This document shows, piece by piece, positions 1 to 10,654 of a DNA stretch of 64,000 nt (positions within the stretch are counted from its first letter, which is position 1; each line of letters begins with the position of its first letter). The notes beneath the pieces were generated by a model. The model was not told the DNA's origin and searched no databases. It saw only the letters and a list, made by a program, of their open reading frames with translations. Source of the stretch: Asterias amurensis (lineage: Eukaryota > Echinodermata > Asteroidea > Forcipulatida > Asteriidae). The position numbers and the translations under genes were made by a program. Location of the stretch: NCBI RefSeq assembly GCF_032118995.1, contig NC_092665.1, positions 5,823,501 to 5,887,500 on the forward strand, written 5' to 3'.

Positions 1-1018
1 GATTTCTAAGTTCAAATAACTTCGGTTGGGTCACTCTTTTTTTGAATATTTCGAACATTCATGATCCTCGAGGGAGCACTCGAGGGAGGCCACCAGGCAT
101 TGCTGATCTATTTAAAAGGGGCCAAAAATCAAAACCATTTTTGGATTGATGTTCTTAATGCTTGGTGCAGCTTTGTTAAGTGTCATGTACAATCAAACAT
201 TCCTTCCGTAATGTACTGAATGGAGAAACCACAGAAATTGCTCGCCCTTTTTTACCATTTAATTTTGAGACTTTGTTGATGGATATAAAGGGCTCCACCC
301 GTCTGTTCAGTGTTTTCACCTCCAGCAAAAAAAGTTGTGCACAAGTTTATTGTTAAATGGGAAGAAAAAATTGGCGTGATTTTTCCGATTCCTAAATGGC
401 ACGTTTTTTTGTGGTTTACCCTTTAACTGTACATGTGACACCAAGATACATGTTGGTTCCAGTTTAGATTGGTGCATAGAATTCTGGGTGTAAATTCTTT
501 TCTTTCTAAAATTGGTCGGAAGAATTTTAATCTGTGTACTTTTTGTAAAAGGGAAGAAGAGACACTAGTCCACTTGTTTTGTAATTGCAAGGTGTCTCTG
601 TATTTTTGGCGTCAGATAAAACACTGGTTGACTAATACACTGAACATTGACATTAATTTTGACAACACGACTAAGCTGTTTGGTTTTCATATTTATCGGA
701 TGAAGATGAACGACAGAAATCCCTCATTTGTTCTTATCAAAAAAGGAAATAAATCATTATTTTGTAATGGAAAAAATGATCTTTGTTAAGAATAACAACT
801 TAGATAAGTTCAATACCAAATGGGAGCCTTTTGTATTGCTATGTACCAACTAAATGCCTTGCATAATCATCAAACTTCCTGTTTTTGCAATTTGTCATTT
901 CTCTCTTAGTATCGTTCTATAAGTAGTTGGTTTTACCAGTAGTTTGTGTAGCTTTGTACATTGAAACTTGAATAAATTTCCCCCTCCAGGGGAAAAAAAA
1001 ATAAAATAAAAAAATAAA
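1..1018 (+). mobile_element. 3' end of a Tx1/L1-type LINE (first copy)
   Basis: This stretch aligns closely with the 3' end of the LINE at 2,673-7,407 (window base 1 corresponds to about 6,438). It encodes the C-terminal zinc-knuckle region of a LINE ORF2, seen as CTFCKREEETLVHLFCNC at about 535-590, and ends in an A-rich tail at 990-1,018. It is frameshifted and not translatable as a whole. A 40-bp segment near 61-100 is missing from the other copy. The rest of this element lies beyond the left edge of the window. Confidence 0.85.
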
Positions 1019-1205
1019 GTTCCATTCCTCGATAATAAAATGACGGCAATATATTTTGAGAACATAAATCTCCAAGAGATGTACCTACGTCATGAACTGT
1101 TTCTGGTTACCGACCCGTTTTCGCGTAGCTCTCTGAAATTTGTCGGTCAGTAAATTTGACGTCAGCAACTTGTTTCTGGTCATGGTCGCCAAAACACGCT
1201 CCTGG
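1019..1205. other. Segment present only in the left copy of the 6.2-kb duplication
   Basis: About 187 bp between the LINE tail and a MITE-A fragment. The paralogous position near 7,410-7,430 lacks it and has a longer A-run instead. No coding or RNA feature is seen. It may be original flanking DNA deleted from the right copy, or a filler insertion here. Confidence 0.4.
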
Positions 1206-1301
1206 TAAAATTTGAGCTCAATTGGTCGTCGAACTTGCGAGATAATAATGAAAGAAAAAACACCCTTGTCACACGAAGTTGTGCTTGAATTCGAGATCAA
1301 C
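1206..1301 (+). repeat. MITE-A fragment (left duplicate)
   Basis: Internal part of the MITE-A family (from the TTTGAGCTCAATTGG motif onward), truncated on both sides: the left by the LINE tail region and the right by an ALP-intron sequence. The same fragment recurs at 7,432-7,541. Confidence 0.75.
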
Positions 1302-1506
1302 GGCACCTAGCCTAAAGCCCAAGCCAAATAAGTGACACAACCTTCGATACCAAAATGAAACCCTCTACTAAGCCCACATCCTGGACCTATTTACATGAAC
1401 ATTTAGCCCAAGATTTATGCGGCGCAAAGGTTGTAGGCACAATCATGTTCTGAACGACAGACGATTGTTCGTACTTGTACAATTGGTACATAAAACAACA
1501 ATTCAC

Positions 1507-1605
1507 CTAAAAGGTTGTCAGTTTCAAGTGGATTGACGTATTTAAATTGTTCCAAATTCCACACGTACTTGCTGTTTGTCTTGTCTTTACCTGCTTGCCA
1601 TTCGT
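1507..1605 (-). pseudogene. Duplicated ALP exon (SKYVWNLEQF), left copy
   Basis: A 99-bp exon coding for the ALP segment that contains YVWNLEQF and ends at LETDNLL. It has an acceptor at its 5' side (TTTAAG) and a donor beginning GTGAA. It is nearly identical to 7,746-7,844, with one visible replacement that makes FKYVNP from FKDVNP. Two copies of this exon in one transcript would duplicate a conserved internal block of the enzyme, so it is probably a by-product of the 6.2-kb tandem duplication. Confidence 0.75.
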
Positions 1606-1855
1606 CTTAAACAAAACATAATATTGCAAAACAACTAATGAAACAAATCCTTGCTTGATTGTTTCAATTCGTAGTAAATAGCAAGAGCTTCATGTGACCT
1701 AAAGAAAATTAAATGCTGTGGAACTATAAAAAACATCTATAAAGTCAAATTTTGATCAAGTGAAACTATTTTGATGAGAGATACTTCTACAAGAACACAC
1801 AATTTTAAAAGAACATAAACATACAAGAACATTAGGGGTGAATAGATTAATGACC
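1606..1855. other. ALP1 intron sequence, left duplicate
   Basis: About 250 bp that match 7,845-8,095 and, more loosely, 34,556-34,800. No coding or structural feature is seen. Confidence 0.5.
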
Positions 1856-2208
1856 ATTAAAGACACTGGACTATATTGGTAATTGTCAAAGACCAGTCTT
1901 CTCACTTGGTGTATATCAACATTATGCAATTGGTCGGCGAAGTTGCGAGATATAATAATGACAGAAAAAAATTCCCTTGTCACACGAAATTGTGCGCTTT
2001 CAGATGCTTAATTTGGGACCTTCAAACTCTAATTATGAGGTCTCGAAATCAAATTCGTGGAAAACTACTTCTTTCTCGAAAACTACGTTACTTCAGAGGG
2101 AGCCGCTTCTCACAATGTTGTATACTATCAACCTCTCCCCATTACTCGTTACCAAGTAAGGTATGCTAATAATTATTTTGAGTAATAACCAATAGTGTCC
2201 ACTGCATA
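1856..2208 (+). repeat. MITE-A copy
   Basis: Non-autonomous element with terminal inverted repeats: the left end reads AAAGACACTGGACTATATTG and the right end is the complement of a GGCAGTGGACACTATTGG-like sequence. It has lost about 31 bp inside relative to its duplicate at 8,096-8,467. The paralogous site in ALP2 (near 34,800) has no insertion, so this element arrived after the ALP1/ALP2 split and before the 6.2-kb duplication. Confidence 0.8.
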
Positions 2209-2248
2209 TTAATAAGTTCGTCTGGATTGTTGATGATCATGAAAAAAA

Positions 2249-2404
2249 AAGATTCGTTTTTACAAATCCAAAATTATGTATGATGTTACTAAACATATAA
2301 TTGACAAAGCTCCTAGCTTAGGAGTAAAACGTAACTACTAGTACTAAATTATATGTAAAGTATACATCATACATAAGTTTGGATTTGTAAAAAAGAATCT
2401 TTTA
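2249..2404. repeat. Hairpin element, left duplicate
   Basis: About 155 bp with long inverted ends: ACAAATCCAAAATTATGTAT on the left pairs with the complement, through TTTGGATTTGTAAA, on the right. It recurs at 8,508-8,665 and, with its right end clipped, at 34,846-34,986, so it was already present before ALP duplicated. Confidence 0.7.
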
Positions 2405-2499
2405 TTTCAGATTCATTACCACTTTATATTCAAGTACATTCCTCCTATCTTCTATAACTACGCACCATGCTGTCCCTATGGTAATGTCAGCGCCTTGCG

Positions 2500-2672
2500 G
2501 CTCATGGACAGTTATCGATTCACCATTATCGACTTACCAATATTGATTTACCATTGTCGTTTCAATATTATCTTTTCCCATTATCGATTCTCCATTACTG
2601 ATTCACAGTTATCTTTTTACGACTATCGGTTCACCATTATTGATCCACAAATATTATCGAGTCACCATTATC
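2500..2672. repeat. Minisatellite-like ATTCACCATTATCG array, left copy, truncated
   Basis: Imperfect tandem repeats of a roughly 18-20 bp unit around CGATTCACCATTATCGA. The array runs on for about 300 bp at 8,765-9,060 and 35,030-35,330, but here it stops abruptly at 2,672, where LINE sequence begins. That stop is the junction of the 6.2-kb duplication or of the LINE. Confidence 0.75.
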
Positions 2673-2766
2673 ACTTGCACTGATGGCACCGTTCAGATAA
2701 GACGTGCACCAACGGAGCTCCGCATTTACACTCATTTACACACATCCATACGTTTTTCGAGACACA

Positions 2767-3152
2767 ATAACTTTCGTGTTGTCGGAATGGAGAGAGTCGA
2801 AGGGGAAAACTGTCTCGAAAGAATTGAAGACCTGCTAATCGACAAGTTCCACTGGGTCGACGCACCAAGAATAGAGCGAGCTCATTGGGACGGTCAAGAC
2901 AGAACCGGTAAGCCAGCCCATATTCTGGTTAAAATGCTGTCATACAGGGACAAAATTACGGTACTAAAATCCCATCGTTCTACATTGGAGGGCCTACCCC
3001 TGTTCGTAGTTGACGACCTCACGGCGAGGGATAGAGCAGAGAGATACAAATGGAAAACGGAGGTGAAGAAACTGTACGACCGCGGAACAAAGTTGCGTTT
3101 CTTTGCGGGTTTTTGGCGTAACTCTACGGGAGCTCAACACAAGTTTGACTAA
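2767..3152 (+). pseudogene. LINE ORF1 remnant (L1-type RNA-binding ORF1p)
   Basis: The reading frame ends in GFWRNSTGAQHKFD and carries the pattern ERAHWDGQDRTGKPAHILVK, the RRM-to-C-terminal region of L1-type ORF1 proteins that coat LINE RNA. The complete ORF1 of the other LINE here (61,507-62,250) has the matching ERAHRDGPKTPGRPQHLLFK. The coiled-coil N-terminal half is absent and no ORF1 start is preserved: the upstream part of the open frame comes from the minisatellite. This marks 5' truncation of the element. Confidence 0.75.
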
Positions 3153-3856
3153 AAAAAAACATCGTTTTTTCACGAACAATAATTTAATTGTGGAGCCATA
3201 TCCAGACCTACATTTCCAATAATAAGGTATCTTGATGTGTTGACCTTTTTCAGAGGTGTATGGTCCTTAAATAAGTTATAAGTTATATATTCATTTGCTG
3301 TTCACGTTTGGTTTATAATAAAATCTCCTTTTGCTTTGGTTTTTCTCATAATCTGGTTAGGGTAGTTTGTTTTCCCTCGTTTTTCTACCTATCTGCCTGG
3401 TTTGCGTTAAACGTGGGTTTCAATCCTTATTGCTACCCAATGTTCTTGTTTTTTTTTATTTGCGGAGTTCCCAGGGGTATTTTCAATGGCTAAATTCCAT
3501 TTAGCTTTGGTTTTTGGACGGGTTCATCAGTTACGTCATGGGTCCTTTTTGGTCCATGGGGGTGGGGTTGGGTTTGGGTTAGTGGTTTGGGGGGAGGGTT
3601 TTTTGTCCAACCTTGTTTTTGTTTTTTTCTGCCAGTGGCCCTTTTTTGCTGGTTTTTTTTTTTTTTGGGGGGGGGGTTTGGTAATGTAAAAACCCTGGAG
3701 GAGGAAATATTCAGTACTAGTAAAACCTCTTTTCTGTACAGTCAAAGGTTTCGTGTATACGATATGTAGAGAATGTTAAGGCTATTGTGTTGGTTACATG
3801 GAATGTTAGCTTTCTTTCTATTATTGAGTTGCCTCTACTATTTCAAAGGATTGTAG
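3153..3856. other. LINE inter-ORF spacer, G/T-rich
   Basis: About 700 bp between the ORF1 remnant and ORF2, very rich in T and G, with a poly-T then poly-G run at 3,651-3,678. Short open frames here look like composition artefacts. Confidence 0.6.
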
Positions 3857-6447
3857 ATGATTAACGGTCAAAGTACTTATATAAAGCAACGCCAGCTCCT
3901 ATCCATAGCCTCTATGAATTGCCGCGGTTTGGCTGAACACAAAAAAAGGAGGGATGTTCTGCATTTTTTGAAATCCAAGAAACATTCCATTTATTGTTTG
4001 CAGGACGTCCATTGGGACAAAAATATTGAGAGTAGAGTAAGAGCTGAATGGGGGCTGGAATGCTATTTTAGTTCTTTTAAAAGCAATGCTAGAGGTGTGG
4101 CTATTTTGTTTAACAATAATTTCGAGTTTAATGTCCATAGGTCTTGCAACGATCCTAATGGTAATTTTTTGGCTTTGCATATTGAAGTGAGTGACATGAA
4201 CATCACCTTGATTAATATTTATGGTCCTAATAAGGATGAGCCTTTTTTCTACGATGGTATTAGCAATACTATTAATAATTTTGATAACCCCCACACGGTT
4301 ATTTGTGGGGACTGGAACTTGGTTTTGAACGATAATATTGATTGTATTAACTACGTAAATATCAATAACCCGTTAGCAAAGAAAAGAGTTCTCAGTCTTT
4401 GTGGTGAGCACGATCTTACTGACCCCTGGCGTATTCAGAATCCTACTACTGCTAGTTACACTTGGAGGCGGCATGATTCAGTGAAGCAGTCTAGATTAGA
4501 CTTTTTTCTCATCTCTTCAGAGATGAACTCTAAAGTCACCGGTTGCGATATTAAGCCAGGGTATCGTACAGATCACTCCTTAATAGACATTCAGTTTGAC
4601 TTCAATCAAATGGATAGAGGGCCAGGTTACTGGAAATTTAACAATTCCCTTCTTTCTGATACGGTGTACGTTGATCAAATTAAAATTGCTATTAAAAAGG
4701 TTGTAGAAACTTATGCAGCCTTTCCCTATCTGCATTCCAACTTGGTTCAAAATCTTTCTTATCAAATTTCTCAGGGGGACTTAACAGTCACTGAAGAGCT
4801 TAAGTCAAAACAAACTGAGCTTATTGATCTGCGTAAAAAGAAAATGGAGGGTGTTCTTATTCGATCTAAGACCCTCTGGATAGAAGAGGGTGAAAAACCA
4901 TCACGGTATTTTTTGAACATGGAAAAACGCAAGATGATTAATAAAACTATCAGTTCTGTTGTCAGAGATGACAACACTTATGCTAGGTCCTCCTGTGAAA
5001 TCCTAAATGAGTCTAGGCTTTTCTACAAAAAACTTTATTCCGAGGCTGAAAACTTGAACGACAGCAATTTGAGCTCTGTTTTTAATGGAGTTCCAGTTCT
5101 CTCGGATAAACTGCGGGAGAGTCTGGAAGGTCCTTTGTCATACCATGAACTCCTAAATGCCCTAAAGGGGAGCAAAAATGACAAATCTCCAGGTTCGGAT
5201 GGTTTCAGCTTCGAATTTTATAAGTTTTTCTTTTCTGATATTGCATGGTACCTGTTGCGTTCTTTAAATTATGCATACTCCTCAGGGAGTCTTTCAACTA
5301 CGCAACAGTATGGTAATGTTACGATGTTGCCTAAGGGGGACAAGCCACGCCAATTTCTTAAAAATTGGAGACCTATTTCATTTTGAATACCTCATATAAA
5401 CTAGCCTCTTCTTGCATTTCTGATAGACTTAAAAAAGCTCTTCCTTTCATTATTCATGAAGAACAAAAGGGTTTTCTTAGTGGCCGGTATATTGGAGAAA
5501 ACATTAGGCTGATGTACGACTTGCTTAATTTTACAGAAAACAATAATATTCCCGGTATGTTTTTGTTAATTGATTTTGAAAAAGCCTTTGATTCAGTTTC
5601 ACACAGTTTCATTTTGAAGGTTCTTGAACAATTTAATTTTGGCCCTTCCATTCAGAAATGGTTCAGTGTTTTTTATAGCGGGGCAAAAGCTTCCGTTCTT
5701 GTGAATGGTTTTCTTTCCGAATCTTTTAAGATTGAAAGAGGTTGTAGACAGGGTGACGGTTTGAGCCCCTACCTATTCCTTTTATGTGCAGAAGTGTTCG
5801 GAATGTTGATCCGAAAAGACAAAGTGCTTAAAGGCATAATGGCTAGCGGTTGTGAATTCAGACTTTCCCAGTATGCTGATGATACAGTTCTTTTTTTAGA
5901 CGGCTCAGAAGGCTCCTTTGAAAAGTCCTTTGAAATACTTGCGGCCTTTGCTAGAATGTCTGGCTTAAAAGTCAATATTGACAAAACTAATGCGGTTTGG
6001 ATTGGTAGTAACAAAGGGCGTAAGAAAGGGATTTGTGAGCACATCAAAGTTAACTGGGTTTTGGCTGAAAACTCTTTCAGAGCCCTTGGTATAGACTTTA
6101 ACACTAATCTTGCTAGTATGGTGAATTTGAACTACACCAAGGTCATTTCTGCTATTAAAAGTTTAATTGAGCAGTGGTCTAAACGTAACCTAACGGTGCT
6201 GGGGAGAGTTACTGTAACAAAGTCGCTCCTTTTATCTAAGCTTACTTTTCTTATTTTAACTCTCCCCAACCCGCCTAGCAATGTTATCAAAGAATTAGAC
6301 TGTATGTTCTATAACTTTATATGGAAAGGGAATGACCGTGTGTCCAGGAACCAGATGATTCAAGGCTATAGTCATGGAGGAGTTAAAATGATTGACATGC
6401 ATTCGTATATAAAAGCCTTAAGGTCACCTGGATCCGCAGATTTCTAA
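3857..6447 (+). pseudogene. LINE ORF2 (endonuclease-reverse transcriptase), frameshifted
   Basis: The first open part (3,857-5,386, 509 residues) holds an AP-type endonuclease: MNCRG at the start, CLQDVHW where most relatives have a Glu, GDWNLVLN, and RTDHSLID. It continues into the RT fingers (KSPGSDGFSFEFYK, NWRPIS). The frame then shifts at a T-run near 5,380. The next open part (5,365-6,447) carries IDFEKAFDSVSH and the catalytic YADD box at about 5,873-5,884. Further frameshifts follow near 6,440 before the zinc knuckle at about 6,940-6,990. ESLEGPLSYHELLNALKGSK and EEGEKPSRYFLNMEKRK are typical of the Tx1/L1 clade. It is not translatable as a whole. Confidence 0.9.
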
Positions 6448-7431
6448 GTTCAAATAACTTGGGTTGGGTCACTCTTTTTTTGAAGATTTCGAACACTCAT
6501 TGCTGATCTATTTAAAAGGGGCCGAAAATCAAAACCATTTTTGGATTGATGTTCTTAATGCTTGGTGCAGCTTTGTTAAGTGTCATGTACAATCAAACAT
6601 TCCTTCCGTAATGAACTGAATGGAGAAACCACAGAAATTGCTCGCCCTTTTTTACCATTTAATTTTGAGACTTTGTTGATGGATATAAAGGGCTCCACCC
6701 GTCTGTACAGTGTTTTCACCTCCAGCAAAAAAAGTTGTGCACAAGTTTATTGTTAAATGGGAAGAAAAAATTGGCGTGATTTTTCCGATTCCTCAATGGC
6801 ACATTTTCTGTGGTTTACCCTTTAACTGTACATGTGACACCAAGTTAAGTTGGTTCCAGTTTAGATTGGTGCATAGAATTCTGGGTGTAAACTCCTTTCT
6901 TTCTAAAAATTGGTCGGAAGAATTTTAATCTGTGTACTTTTTGTAAAAGGGAAGAAGAGACACTAGTCCACTTGTTTTGTAATTGCAAGGTGTCTCTGTA
7001 TTTTTGGCGTCAGATAAAAAAAATGGTTGACTAATACACTGAACATTGACATTAATTTTGACAACACGACTAAGCTGTTTGGTTTTCATATTTATCGGAT
7101 GAAGATGAACGACAGAAAGCCCTCATTTGTTCTTATCAAAAAGGAAATAAATCATTATTTTGTAATGGAAAAAATGATCTTTGTTAAGAATAACAACTTA
7201 GATAAGTTCAATACCAAATGTGAGCCTTTTGTATTGCTATGTACCAACTAAATGCCTTGCATAATCATCAAACTTCCTGTTTTTGCATTTTGCCATTTCT
7301 CTCTTAGTATCGTTCTATAAGTAGTTGGTTTTACCAGTAGTTTGTGTAGCTTTGTACATTGAAGAAACTTGAATAAATTTCCCCCTCCAGGGGGAAAAAA
7401 AAAAAAAAAAAAAAAAAATTAATTAAATTGT

Positions 7432-7541
7432 TAAAATTTGAGCTCAATTGGTCGTCGAACTTGCGAGATAATAATGAAAGAAAAAAACACCCTTGTCACA
7501 CGAAGATGTGTGCTTTCAGATGCTTGAATTCGAGATCAACG
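7432..7541 (+). repeat. MITE-A fragment (right duplicate)
   Basis: The same truncated MITE-A piece as at 1,206-1,301, lying directly after the LINE tail. The LINE appears to have entered, or been joined to, a MITE-A copy in the ALP1 intron. Confidence 0.75.
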
Positions 7542-7745
7542 GCACCTAGCCTAAAGCCCAAGCCAAATAAGTGACACAACCTTCGATACCAAGATGAAAC
7601 CCTCTACTAAGCCCACATCCTTGACCTATTTACATGAACATTTAGCCCAAGATTTATGCGGCGCAAAGGTTGTAGGCACAATCATGTTCCGAACGACAGA
7701 CGATTGTTCGTACTTGTACAATTGGTACATAAAACAACAACTCAC

Positions 7746-7844
7746 CTAAAAGGTTGTCAGTTTCAAGTGGATTGACGTCTTTAAATTGTTCCAAATTCCA
7801 CACGTACTTGCTGTTTGTCTTGTCTTTACCTGCTTGCCATTCGT
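7746..7844 (-). pseudogene. ALP1 exon (SKYVWNLEQF), right copy
   Basis: A 99-bp exon with acceptor TTTAAG and donor GTGAGT-like. It codes for EWQAGKDKTNSKYVWNLEQF and then KDVNPLETDNLL, matching the ALP segment around the conserved (I/V)WNRTEL motif. It is the parent or sister of the copy at 1,507-1,605. Confidence 0.8.
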
Positions 7845-8095
7845 CTTAAACAAAACATAATATTGTAAAACAACTAGTGAAACAAATCCTTGCTTGATTG
7901 TTTCAATTCGTAGTATATAGCAAGAGCTTCATGTGACCGAAAGAAAATTAAATGCTGTGGAACTATAAAAACATCTATAAAGTCAAGGTTTGATCAAGTG
8001 CAACTATTTTGATGAGAGATACTTCAACAAGAACACAACATTTTAAAAGAACATAAACAGACAAGAATAATTATAAGATGAATAGATTCATTACC
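7845..8095. other. ALP1 intron sequence
   Basis: Unremarkable AT-rich intron, shared with 1,606-1,855 and 34,556-34,800. Confidence 0.5.
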
Positions 8096-8467
8096 ATTAA
8101 AGACACTGGACTATATTGGTAATTGTCAAAGACCAGTCTTCTCACTTGGTGTATATCAACATTATGCATAAAATAACAAACCTATGAAAATTTGAGCTCA
8201 ATTGGTCGGCGCAGTTGCGAGATAATAATGACAGAAAAAAACTCCCTTGTCACACGAAATTGTGCGCTTTCAGATGCTCATCAAAATCTAATTATGAGGT
8301 CTCGAAATCAAATTCGTGGAAAACTACTTCTTTCTCGAAAACTACGTTGCTTCAGAGGGAGCCGTTTCTCACAATGTTGTATACTATCAACCTCTCCCCA
8401 TTACTCGTTACCAAGTAAGGTATGCTAATAATTATTTTGAGTAATAACCAATAGTGTCCACTGCATA
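8096..8467 (+). repeat. MITE-A copy
   Basis: Full-length MITE-A inside the ALP1 intron, duplicate of 1,856-2,208. The ALP2 intron near 34,800 preserves the empty site: CCATTAAATAAGTTC without the element. Confidence 0.85.
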
Positions 8468-8507
8468 TAAATAAGTTCGTCTGGATTGTTGATGATCATG
8501 AAAAAAA

Positions 8508-8665
8508 AGATTCGTTTTTACAAATCCAAAAATATGTACGACGTTACTAAACATATAATTGACAAAGCTCCTAGCTTAGGAGTAAAACGTAACTACTAGT
8601 ACTAAATTATATGTAAAGTATACATCATACATAATTTTGGATTTGTAAAAACGAATCTTTTATTT
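8508..8665. repeat. Hairpin element
   Basis: About 158 bp with inverted ends (TTCGTTTTTACAAATCCAAA and its complement). Right duplicate of 2,249-2,404. The centre contains the small palindrome CTCCTAGCTTAGGAG. Confidence 0.75.
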
Positions 8666-8764
8666 CAGATTCATTACCACTTTATATTCAAGTACATTCC
8701 TCCTATCTTCTATAACTACGCACCATGCTGTCTCTATGGTAATGTCAGCGCCTTGTGGCTCATG

Positions 8765-9060
8765 GACAGTTATCGATTCACCATTATCGACTTACCAATA
8801 TTGATTTACCATTGTCGTTTCAATATTATCTTTTCCCATTATCGATTCTCCATTACTGATTCACAGTTATCTTTTTACGACTATCGGTTCACCAATTATT
8901 GATCCACAAATATTATCGAATCACCATTATCGATTCACCAACATCGAATAGTGGTTATTGATTTACAAATATCGACTCACCAATATCGACTAATAATTAT
9001 CGATCAACCAATTTTGATTCACCATTATCAATTCAGCATTATTGATTTCAGTAGCTCGGT
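8765..9060. repeat. Minisatellite-like ATTCACCATTATCG array
   Basis: About fifteen imperfect units built on CGATTCACCATTATCGA, with gradual drift (ACCAATATTGATTTACC, ATCGACTCACCAATATCGAC). It lies just downstream of the ALP1 exon 9,154-9,265 and is conserved in the same place in ALP2. Confidence 0.8.
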
Positions 9061-9153
9061 TTCTATGGAATCTGGATGGGATCAGAAGCTGTTAAAGCAA
9101 AATGGTGCAATAGTCATCAATAATTGGGTTTAAATTTGGTCAGGTTTACATAC

Positions 9154-9265
9154 CGATGAGATTTCGTCCATCATTTCTAGATCCAGCTTTAGAAGAGTCT
9201 TCAGGATACTCTGGGTCGGCAGCTTCTCTCGGTAACATTTTCATCCTTTCCCCACCCATTATAAC
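9154..9265 (-). pseudogene. ALP1 exon (VIMGGERMKM)
   Basis: A 112-bp exon, acceptor CCAG and donor GTATGT, coding for VIMGGERMKMLPREAADPEY and then PEDSSKAGSRNDGRNLIG. It aligns with the conserved ALP stretch VIMGGGRKYM...TRLDG. No internal lesion is seen. The ALP2 counterpart is 35,418-35,529. Confidence 0.85.
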
Positions 9266-9659
9266 CTGGCATAGATTAATGAAGAATTAGTATAAAAATT
9301 ACCGTACCATGAAGTTGGTGGTCGGCAAGCAGCAATGACTAGCAGGTAGGGTATTCTAGGAAGCTGATCGGAAGTGCTGCTAGTAAGTTTGAAATAATCA
9401 CATTTGCCAGCCTTTCATTATGTGAGCACGCTTTAAAAAAAATGCTAAAAAATGATTAACTGTTTAAATTGATTAACTGTTTAAATTGATTAACTATCGA
9501 ATGCTTCCAGCTACCTGTTTCATTGCCGGTCAGTTTGTGAGATACTCTGATTCAAAAACCAAAATAACCCATGATATTGGTAAAGGTATCGAATAATCAA
9601 AAGGTACATTCAGAATAGTGAACGCAAACACAGGTTTGTGTCAATGTTGCAGATTGTAC

Positions 9660-9835
9660 CTGTTTATCCTGTCCGAGTGTTATGAGTTGCTGAGCGATGT
9701 CACTGCAACCAATGTCAGTTTCCTTCTGCGGTATATCAGAGTCACACTCCCAGTCTCGATGGGGCGAATGTGCGTAAAGTGCGGCAGGGGTAGCGTGTGT
9801 CACACGGGCAGTGCTGACGAATGCCGTTGCCTTGC
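9660..9835 (-). pseudogene. ALP1 exon (THATPAALYAHS)
   Basis: A 176-bp exon coding for VSTARVTHATPAALYAHSPH through to DIAQQLITLGQDKQ. It contains the Thr-His metal-site region typical of ALPs (family consensus THATP) and DIAxQL. The frame is open across the whole exon, unlike the 178-bp copy in ALP2. Acceptor CTAAAG, donor GTACAA. Confidence 0.85.
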
Positions 9836-10000
9836 CTTTAGAAAGCACACAAAGCAACGAAAACCTAATTTATTAGCTATTATATTCGATCGATACAATT
9901 TCAAGAACACAAGATTAAAATTAATACAAAACACTTGACAACAAATCAATGAAAGTAAATCATACTTATTATACACACATTGACTGGCAATGAGGTAATT

Positions 10001-10122
10001 GTACGTCTACCCCCGAGAGACTTTGAGTGACCAGAAGAGGGACCTATTTCCCGAGGCTGAAGGCCAAGGGAAATAGGTCCCTCTTCTGGTCACTAACAGG
10101 CCCGAGGGGGGAATAGACGTAC
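10001..10122. repeat. Near-perfect hairpin element
   Basis: A 122-bp inverted repeat. The left arm starts GTACGTCTACCCCCGAG and includes AGTGACCAGAAGAGGGACCT, and both recur as complements on the right, around a 15-base loop. The outermost bases also pair (GGTAA and TTACC). It sits in an ALP1 intron and is conserved in ALP2 at 37,862-37,983, so it predates the duplication. Confidence 0.85.
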
Positions 10123-10398
10123 ACTAGTTACCGAATTGTGTCGGTCTTAAAATGTGAAATAAGAACAACACGTGGAAAAGAAAGGAAGTTTTGTAGTTGC
10201 TGTTCACGGTTCAAGTCAAGAGAGGGCGCTGTAACAGGGCACTATTTTCAAAGAGCTAGTTCCCGCAAAACACATGCGCCCGATCACTAGACTAAGCTTA
10301 TCCCACGAGACCGTGTTTCAGCCAACGAGAATACAGAAAAAGGCAAGAGGTGTGTTATAAAACATTATATGAATATGTTGACGTTCTTTTTAACTTAC

Positions 10399-10573
10399 CA
10401 GACTTTTGAGCAGATATCATAACAGACTCCACATTAGCATTGAGACTAGATTTACAATCTCCTTTAATAGCAGAATCGTCTAGCCCTATCACTGCTGTCT
10501 TGGTTTTAACACCACTAAAATAAGCAGTAGCCGTACCAGCCGAGTCCGGTACTTGCCTGTCGGTATTGTACGT
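10399..10573 (-). pseudogene. ALP1 exon with nucleophile serine (DSAGTATAY)
   Basis: A 175-bp exon beginning TYNTDRQVPDSAGTATAYFS and ending at VMISAQKSG. The Ser of DSAG is the residue phosphorylated during ALP catalysis. Acceptor CTCTAG, donor GTAAGT. The frame is intact and joins in phase to ALSK at the end of the upstream block. The paralogue is 38,255-38,429. Confidence 0.88.
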
Positions 10574-10654
10574 CTAGAGGATGAAAGAGTGCAGGAAATA
10601 TTCTCAGACTAAATGCTCCGTATGTTTGACCACGTGGGGCGCACTCAATATAGT

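Larger units (their letters stand above)
2673..7407 (+). mobile_element. Tx1/L1-clade LINE, 5'-truncated and decayed
   Basis: A non-LTR retrotransposon of about 4.7 kb. It starts inside an ORF1 remnant (to 3,152), then has a G/T-rich spacer, an ORF2 with endonuclease, reverse transcriptase and a C-terminal zinc knuckle (3,857 to about 6,930), a short 3' UTR and an A-tail at about 7,390-7,420. ORF2 is broken by several frameshifts. It lies within an ALP1 intron in the antisense direction to ALP. The same intron position in ALP2 (around 34,260) has no LINE. Its 3' end is repeated at 1-1,018. Confidence 0.9.

Noticed and set aside
9618..9938. 106-codon plus-strand frame
   Set aside because: Antisense of the ALP1 exon at 9,660-9,835, whose minus-strand translation is clearly ALP.
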